A DNA stretch of 56,000 nucleotides. Origin: an uncultured Pelagibacteraceae bacterium (GTDB taxonomy: Bacteria; Pseudomonadota; Alphaproteobacteria; Pelagibacterales; Pelagibacteraceae). Each line of letters starts with the position of its first letter. Position 1 is the stretch's first letter. The stretch covers positions 1 to 56,000 of the forward strand of contig CACJNX010000002.1 of the NCBI GenBank assembly GCA_902594835.1, written 5' to 3'. Below are positions 48,540 through 56,000 of this stretch, piece after piece. A model generated the notes under the pieces. That model made no database searches, was not told where the DNA came from, and saw only the letters and a program-made list of their open reading frames with translations. The translations under genes were made by a program, and so were the position numbers.

Positions 48540-49616
48540 ATGGTACCTTTAAATAAAGTTAAGGAAATAATAGCTAAACATGATGCTTTAGAAAAAGAAC
48601 TCTCTTCAGGCAGCTTAAATCCAAAATTATTTGCAACAAAGTCAAAAGAATACTCTAATCTTGGCAGTATAATTAAAACAGCAAGGGAGTATATAAATTT
48701 TGAAAGTGAAAAGAAGGATTTAGTAAATTTGGTCCAAGATAAAAATAATGATCGAGAGATTATTGATTTAGCTCAAAAAGATTTGGATGAACTTACAAAA
48801 AAAAAAGAAAAGTATGAAAATGATTTAAAAGTTTTTCTGTTACCAAAAGATGAAGATGATAACAAAAATGCAATTGTAGAGATTAGGGCAGGTACAGGGG
48901 GATTAGAAGCATCGCTGTTTTGTGCAGATTTATTTAAAATGTACGAGAAAGTTTGCGCAAAAAAGAAATGGAAATTAGAAATAATAAATATTTCAAAAAG
49001 TGAGGCAGGAGGATTTAAAGAAGTGATATTCTTAGTAAATGGAGATGACATATATTCATATTTAAAATATGAGTCAGGCGTTCACCGTGTTCAGAGGATT
49101 CCTGAGACAGAGACACAGGGACGCGTTCATACCTCAGCAGCTACAGTTGCCGTATTACCAGAGGCAGAGGACGTTGACATTGAAATTAAAGACTCAGACC
49201 TTAGAATTGATGTGTTTAGAGCAGGAGGACCAGGAGGACAATCAGTTAATACTACTGATAGCGCAGTTAGAATTACACATATTCCAACAGGAGTAGTAGT
49301 AAGTCAACAAGACGAAAAATCTCAACATAAGAACAAAGCTAAAGCATTAAAGATTTTGAGATCTAGAGTTTATGAGGAAGAGAAAAGAAAAAAAGATCAA
49401 GAGCGATCAAGCAATAGAAGAAGCCAAATTGGAACTGGTGACAGATCAGAAAGGATCAGAACATATAATTTTCCACAGGGACGAGTTACTGATCATAGAA
49501 TTAATTTAACACTACATAAGCTTAATGAATTTTTGAGTGGAGAAATCCATGAAGAAATGAACCAGGAACTCAGATTAAAAGAGCAAAATCTGAAACTAGA
49601 AAATTTAAACACATGA
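48540..49616 (+). CDS. prfA: Peptide chain release factor 1
   Basis: A 358-residue class I release factor that reads UAA and UAG stops. The anticodon-like motif is PET (188-190) in [13 protein letters not shown]; the catalytic GGQ is at 232-234 in [12 protein letters not shown]. The helical N-terminal domain and the C-terminal [24 protein letters not shown] are typical of RF1. It overlaps prmC, the enzyme that methylates its GGQ glutamine, by four bases. Confidence 0.97.
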   Translation: MVPLNKVKEIIAKHDALEKELSSGSLNPKLFATKSKEYSNLGSIIKTAREYINFESEKKDLVNLVQDKNNDREIIDLAQKDLDELTKKKEKYENDLKVFLLPKDEDDNKNAIVEIRAGTGGLEASLFCADLFKMYEKVCAKKKWKLEIINISKSEAGGFKEVIFLVNGDDIYSYLKYESGVHRVQRIPETETQGRVHTSAATVAVLPEAEDVDIEIKDSDLRIDVFRAGGPGGQSVNTTDSAVRITHIPTGVVVSQQDEKSQHKNKAKALKILRSRVYEEEKRKKDQERSSNRRSQIGTGDRSERIRTYNFPQGRVTDHRINLTLHKLNEFLSGEIHEEMNQELRLKEQNLKLENLNT

Positions 49617-50452
49617 ATTATCTAGAAATAATTAAAATTGGCTCGAATTTGCTTAAAAAAAATCAAATAAAATCCCATATTCTTGACTCAGAAATTTTGC
49701 TCTCAAAAACTATAAATAAATCTAGGGAGGAGATTTTGACAAATTTAGGTCAAAAACTTAATGATGAAAAAATTTTAAAATTTAATGATTATTTATTTAG
49801 AAGATTAAAAAATGAACCTATTGCTTATATTTTAAAAGAGAAAGAATTTTGGAGTAAAAAATTTATAATTAACAAACATACGTTAATCCCAAGGCCTGAG
49901 ACTGAGTTATTAGTAGATAAATGTATTAAAATTTATAAAAATAGGGAAATTTCGGTTCTAGATATTGGCACAGGATCTGGATGTATAATAATTAGTTTGT
50001 TACATAGCATGAAACAATCTAAGGGCGTGGGTATCGATATTTCAAAAAAAGCAATTTTAATAGCTAAAAAAAATGCAAAAAAATTTGATTTATTGAATAG
50101 AATAAAATTTTTCAACAAATCAGTTGATAGTTTATTTAATAAAAAATTTGATTTAATCGTATCTAATCCTCCATATATTGAAACAAAAAATTTAAAAAAT
50201 TTAAGTGAGGATATAAAAAAATACGAACCTATAATGGCCTTAGACGGGGGAAACGATGGGCTTGACCTTATCAAAAAAGTTATCTACAAATCGAAATATA
50301 TCCTAAAGATACAAGGTATGCTCGCCCTTGAAATTGGAAATGAGCAGTTTAAAAAAGTTTCAAAAATACTATTTGATAATAACTTTAGAATTAAACACGT
50401 TATTAAAGACTATAAAAATAATATAAGATGCATTTTAGCTATAAATAAATAG
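49613..50452 (+). CDS. prmC: Release factor glutamine methyltransferase
   Basis: A 279-residue SAM-dependent enzyme that methylates the GGQ glutamine of release factors. The SAM-binding LDIGTGSGC lies near residues 116-124 and the substrate-binding NPPY at 185-188. The N-terminal helical domain recognises the release factor. It overlaps prfA by four bases and is followed with no gap by the DUF4167 gene. Confidence 0.96.
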   Translation: MNYLEIIKIGSNLLKKNQIKSHILDSEILLSKTINKSREEILTNLGQKLNDEKILKFNDYLFRRLKNEPIAYILKEKEFWSKKFIINKHTLIPRPETELLVDKCIKIYKNREISVLDIGTGSGCIIISLLHSMKQSKGVGIDISKKAILIAKKNAKKFDLLNRIKFFNKSVDSLFNKKFDLIVSNPPYIETKNLKNLSEDIKKYEPIMALDGGNDGLDLIKKVIYKSKYILKIQGMLALEIGNEQFKKVSKILFDNNFRIKHVIKDYKNNIRCILAINK

Positions 50453-50830
50453 ATGAATAATAATAGAAGAAGAAATTTTAGATCAAGACCACAAAAAAAT
50501 AACTTCAGAAGACGGGGAGGATCGTTAAATACAGGTAGTTCAAATATTAGCAACAACGGTAACATGAATTTTAATCGCAATGGCTCTATGAACAATATTC
50601 ATAATGTTGAAAAAACAATGTTAAAGTATCAGCAACTTGCAAAAGACGCTCAGAGCAATGGAGATCCAGTGTTATCTCAAAATTATTTACAGCACGCCGA
50701 CCATTATTTGAGAAGATATAATGAACTAAATGAAAAAAGGGATAGCACATTAGAAAAAACAGTTTCAGAGGATAAACCGATAACTAAGGAAGAAACTGCA
50801 GAGGAAAAGACATCTCTTTCATCAAACTGA
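50453..50830 (+). CDS. DUF4167 family protein
   Basis: A 125-residue protein of the alphaproteobacterial DUF4167 family. The N-terminus is Asn/Arg-rich and low complexity (MNNNRRRNFRSRPQKNN), suggesting nucleic-acid contact; the conserved core is EKTMLKYQQLAKDAQSNGDPV, followed by NYLQHADHYLRRY. Relatives normally follow prmC, as here. Function is unknown. It converges on the M23 peptidase gene with six bases between. Confidence 0.87.
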   Translation: MNNNRRRNFRSRPQKNNFRRRGGSLNTGSSNISNNGNMNFNRNGSMNNIHNVEKTMLKYQQLAKDAQSNGDPVLSQNYLQHADHYLRRYNELNEKRDSTLEKTVSEDKPITKEETAEEKTSLSSN

Positions 50831-50836
50831 ACAAAT

Positions 50837-52183
50837 TTATCTAAGACTTCCTAATTTTAAATCAATCTTTATTCTATCCAATTCGAACTGTTTTCTTTCC
50901 TCTCCTTTGAGAGTTTTTCCAGAGGGTAACTTTAATTTTTGTGAATTAACTTTTTTTCCATTTACTATCACTTCATAATGTAAATGTGGACCAGTAGACA
51001 ATCCTGTAGAACCAACATAGCCAATTATTTGACCTTGTCTTACTTTTTTTCCTTCTTTGATGCCTTTAGCAAATGCTTTCATGTGGGCATAGATAGTTTC
51101 ATAAGTTGAGTTATGTTTTATTTTTACACAATTTCCACCACCTCCACACCATCTAGCTCTAGTGACCGTTCCTGAACCAGAAGCCATGATTGGAGTTCCA
51201 CTCGGTGCTGCAAAATCTGTTCCTCTATGCATTTTATTATAACCTAAAATAGGATGCTTTCTCATTCCAAAAGAAGATGATAACCGCGCTCCATTTATTG
51301 GAGTCTTCATTAAAGATTTTGTAATACTTTTTCCTTTAATATCATAATATTCTTCTTCATTATTATATTTAAAATTATAAAGATTTATTTCTTCCCCATT
51401 AACATACATAGAAGCATAAATTATCTTACCAGTATCTCTTACTTTATTGTTATCATCTTCAAATTTTTCATATAATATTTCGAACCAATCACCTTTTCTA
51501 ATATCCCGTTGAAAATCTACTTCAAATCCAAAAATTCTAGCAAATTCTACAATGATATTTGGCTCAACCCCTGACTCCACTGCAGAATTATATAAATTAT
51601 TTTTAATGATATTTTTAACAACAACTTCTTTTTTATAAAGCTGCAAAATATTTTCTTTTATATCAAAATTATCCTGATTTTTTCTTATCTCAATGCTAGT
51701 CGTATTGTTAATAGGATAAACAATACTTACAACAGTGTTAGTTTCTTTATCTACACTTTTTATAATTAATGATAATTTTCTTCCAGAATAAATATTAGTT
51801 AACTTTTTTTGTTTTAATTTTGTAGATATATTTTTAATATCATTATCCGTTACCTTATACTTTTTTAATATCCTCTCTATACTGTCGTTGCTTTCAATGG
51901 TATAATCTATTTCTTTATATGGGCTGTTAATCTTAGAGATTATAAAGTTTGTGAAATTTGAAAATTCACTGGTTTTACTAATCTCCTCTAAATTTTTAGT
52001 ATTATTTACATTCTTTTTGTTAATGATGTTTGACGTAATAAAAAAAAGAACTGTAAAAATGAGTAAAAATGAAATCAAAATTAAAGGGTTAAATTTTTGG
52101 ATCTTTAAAGTTCTAGTTTCCAATAAGGTGAAGTAGCTGTATTTTTTTTTGAGAAAATTACTAATTTTTTGAATAATCGTCAT
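50837..52183 (-). CDS. M23 (LytM) family metallopeptidase, membrane-anchored
   Basis: A 448-residue envelope peptidase. An N-terminal cytoplasmic tail is followed by a membrane helix (about 32-52, LILISFLLIFTVLFFITSNI), a helical and LysM/OapA-like region (about 95-145, SIERILKKYKVTDND) and a C-terminal M23 domain. Zinc-ligand motifs are HRGTDFAAPSGTP and GPHLHYEVIVNGK, with YAHM between. Such proteins cut peptide cross-links or activate amidases during growth and division. It begins 320 bases upstream of 16S on the opposite strand. Confidence 0.92.
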   Translation of the reverse strand: MTIIQKISNFLKKKYSYFTLLETRTLKIQKFNPLILISFLLIFTVLFFITSNIINKKNVNNTKNLEEISKTSEFSNFTNFIISKINSPYKEIDYTIESNDSIERILKKYKVTDNDIKNISTKLKQKKLTNIYSGRKLSLIIKSVDKETNTVVSIVYPINNTTSIEIRKNQDNFDIKENILQLYKKEVVVKNIIKNNLYNSAVESGVEPNIIVEFARIFGFEVDFQRDIRKGDWFEILYEKFEDDNNKVRDTGKIIYASMYVNGEEINLYNFKYNNEEEYYDIKGKSITKSLMKTPINGARLSSSFGMRKHPILGYNKMHRGTDFAAPSGTPIMASGSGTVTRARWCGGGGNCVKIKHNSTYETIYAHMKAFAKGIKEGKKVRQGQIIGYVGSTGLSTGPHLHYEVIVNGKKVNSQKLKLPSGKTLKGEERKQFELDRIKIDLKLGSLR

Positions 52184-52371
52184 AGTTGTTTTTTATAAAA
52201 ATAAAATGATCATTGCAACGATAGACAGTTAAAAAAGCCTGATTTTACTACATAAATTGTACAATATACGCCTTGACTTATAACTTAATTGTAATAAAAA
52301 CAGCGCTCACCTCTACTAAGATATTATTTTATCATCGGTCTAGGTGTGCAGATTTTACAAGTAAAATCTTA

Positions 52372-52390
52372 GCTTTTTTAAATTGTGAAT
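52372..52390 (+). promoter_or_regulatory. boxA-like antitermination element, leader copy
   Basis: GCTTTTTTAAATTGT (52372-52386) followed by GAAT. The same 15 bases recur at 54253-54267 right after tRNA-Ala, followed by AAAT. The leader and the tRNA/23S spacer are where rRNA operons carry boxA (consensus near TGCTCTTTAACA), which binds NusB-S10 and prevents premature termination. Similarity to the consensus is partial (GCT, T run, TTTAA), so the assignment rests on duplication plus position. Confidence 0.55.
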
Positions 52391-52391
52391 T

Positions 52392-52414
52392 TTAAGAAGA
52401 GAAGTGTGGACGGC
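52392..52414 (+). other. Left arm of 16S rRNA processing stem
   Basis: These 23 bases can pair with 54029-54051, downstream of 16S, with 21 Watson-Crick pairs, one G-T pair and one T-T mismatch. This is the long helix cleaved by RNase III to release pre-16S rRNA in bacteria. It follows the boxA-like element immediately, the canonical leader order. Confidence 0.85.
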
Positions 52415-52435
52415 TAGGTTAATAAAGAAATTGTC

Positions 52436-52494
52436 GTACACGCTTTAACGAAAAATAACTTTGATATACCTCAAAGTTATTAAAGCTAGTGTGC
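52436..52494 (+). other. Stem-loop in the pre-16S leader
   Basis: GTACACGCTTT (52436-52446) pairs with AAAGC-TA-GTGTGC (52482-52494, two-base bulge), enclosing an inner perfect ten-pair stem AATAACTTTG/CAAAGTTATT (52454-52463 with 52472-52481) with an eight-base loop. It ends about nine bases before the mature 16S 5' end and probably guides 5' maturation or leader folding. Confidence 0.6.
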
Positions 52495-52503
52495 GCCGTT
52501 ATT

Positions 52504-53976
<1,473 letters not shown>

Positions 53977-53984
53977 TCTAAGGA

Positions 53985-54008
53985 AGACCAAAAAATTTCT
54001 TTTGGTCT
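53985..54008 (+). other. Hairpin directly after 16S
   Basis: AGACCAAAA (53985-53993) pairs perfectly with TTTTGGTCT (54000-54008) around a six-base loop. It lies between the 16S 3' end and the right arm of the processing stem and is not followed by a T run, so it is a processing or spacing structure rather than a terminator. Confidence 0.6.
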
Positions 54009-54028
54009 CAAAAAATTAAGTTAATGTG

Positions 54029-54051
54029 GCCGTCCTCATTTCTCTTCTTAA
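54029..54051 (+). other. Right arm of 16S rRNA processing stem
   Basis: Near-perfect reverse complement of leader bases 52392-52414 (one T-T mismatch, one G-T pair). Together they close the 16S region into the helix expected for RNase III cleavage, and they bracket the mature gene by about 90 bases upstream and 52 downstream. Confidence 0.85.
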
Positions 54052-54079
54052 TAATTTGAAGTGTCTCATAAATGCTTAG

Positions 54080-54156
<77 letters not shown>

Positions 54157-54164
54157 TTTTTCAC

Positions 54165-54240
54165 GGGGGATTAGCTCAGCTGGGAGAGCGCCTGATTTGC
54201 ATTCAGGAGGTCAGCGGTTCGATCCCGCTATCCTCCACCA
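54165..54240 (+). tRNA. tRNA-Ala (TGC)
   Basis: A 76-base tRNA eight bases after tRNA-Ile. Acceptor GGGGGAT (54165-54171) pairs with ATCCTCC (54230-54236) including one G-T; the anticodon loop holds TGC in CTGATTTGCATTCAG; the T arm and encoded CCA (54238-54240) are intact. Confidence 0.98.
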
Positions 54241-54252
54241 TTGACACTTTTT

Positions 54253-54271
54253 GCTTTTTTAAATTGTAAAT
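54253..54271 (+). promoter_or_regulatory. boxA-like antitermination element, spacer copy
   Basis: Exact 15-base copy of the leader element at 52372, extended to 18 of 19 identical bases. It begins 13 bases after tRNA-Ala, where many bacteria place a second boxA to protect 23S transcription. The assignment is based on duplication and position. Confidence 0.55.
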
Positions 54272-54284
54272 AATGAATATCAAT

Positions 54285-54379
54285 TTTGATTGTTCAACAG
54301 TAAGAACAATCAAACAATATCTATATCCGATTGTTCGAATAGATGAACAATCTAAAAATATTCGAATAGATGAATATTT
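54285..54379 (+). repeat. Three consecutive hairpins sharing stems and loops in the Ala-23S spacer
   Basis: Hairpin 1: TTTGATTGTTC (54285-54295) with GAACAATCAAA (54304-54314), loop aacagtaa. Hairpin 2: GATTGTTC (54329-54336) with GAACAATC (54345-54352), loop gaatagat. Hairpin 3: AAATATTC (54356-54363) with GAATATTT (54372-54379), loop gaatagat. Hairpins 1 and 2 have the same stem, 2 and 3 the same loop, and every loop is eight bases. This points to duplication with compensatory change and conserved RNA structure. Confidence 0.75.
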
Positions 54380-54399
54380 AATTTAAAAATTTAATTTAG

Positions 54400-54418
54400 A
54401 CAGAAAATTATTTTCTGT
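54400..54418 (+). other. Hairpin just before 23S
   Basis: ACAGAAAA (54400-54407) pairs with TTTTCTGT (54411-54418) around a three-base loop, five bases before the 23S 5' end. It may help define 23S 5' processing; the partner region after 23S is outside the window. Confidence 0.5.
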
Positions 54419-54423
54419 GCATA

Positions 54424-56000
<1,577 letters not shown>

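Larger units (their letters stand above)
52184..52503 (+). promoter_or_regulatory. rRNA operon promoter and leader region
   Basis: This 320-base gap has no gene; it must hold the M23 promoter (left part) and the rRNA promoter and leader. Two overlapping promoter candidates lie at about 52257-52300: TTGTAC with TATAAC 16 bases on, and TTGACT (52273-52278) with TAAAAA 16 bases on. Downstream come a perfect hairpin AGATTTTAC/GTAAAATCT (52350-52369), a boxA-like element, the left arm of the 16S processing stem and a long stem-loop ending at 52494. Promoter assignment is tentative; the RNA structures are clear by inspection. Confidence 0.6.

Overview
The window is chromosomal DNA from a streamlined, AT-rich alphaproteobacterium of the SAR11 (Pelagibacterales) type. 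The 16S rRNA gene carries exact matches, as I recall the probe sequences, to the targets of three SAR11 FISH probes (152R at 52637-52658, 441R at 52912-52933, 542R at 52988-53005). Protein-coding gaps are mostly 0-60 bases, many neighbours overlap by 1-20 bases, and Lys/Asn/Ile codons dominate. Three mismatches to the SAR11-732R target at 53178-53200 suggest a branch other than the best known Ia strains, but that is inference. I see no insertion sequence, prophage, integrase or CRISPR array.

Layout. 1-7952: a plus-strand translation block (thrS end, infC, rpmI, rplT, pheS, pheT, lepA), a glycosyltransferase and tRNA-Ser. 7953-8779: two small paralogous membrane peptides in their own transcription units, surrounded by RNA hairpins. 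8780-12350 (minus): trkH, ampG and an NlpC/P60 peptidase without a signal peptide, which looks like potassium uptake plus peptidoglycan recycling. 12443-15960 (plus): class I lysS, pyrD, rpmB and a queuosine-precursor transporter. 15957-19247 (minus): dnaJ-like, cobS and cobT, divergent from bolA. 19519-21121 (minus): aroK-aroB. 21194-25294 (plus): two unknown envelope proteins, def, fmt and truA. 25291-32808 (minus): a compact ten-gene run rpmH-rnpA-yidD-yidC-argB-HAD phosphatase-dapD-dapE-SET-glycosyltransferase.

32859-41115 (plus): a VTT membrane protein, a DUF255 thioredoxin-like protein, three small unknown proteins, dcd, murA, a DUF2948 protein, hisD, infA, tRNA-Phe and a photolyase. 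41118-43682 (minus): secA. 43727-50830: argJ, a DUF1178 protein, ubiG (minus), lysC, ispG, prfA, prmC and a DUF4167 protein. 50837-52183 (minus): an M23 envelope peptidase. 52184-56000: an rRNA operon with leader, 16S, tRNA-Ile, tRNA-Ala and the first part of 23S, cut by the window end.

The clearest less-explained signals are the tandem small membrane peptides at 8129-8670; the rRNA operon's RNA architecture (a 15-base element repeated in leader and spacer at boxA positions, a 23-base 16S processing stem, and three spacer hairpins that exchange stems and loops); tRNAs whose first base is the last base of the preceding stop codon; interlocked stop codons at convergent gene ends; a eukaryotic-looking SET-domain protein; and a CobS/CobT/DnaJ/BolA cluster without other cobalamin genes in view.
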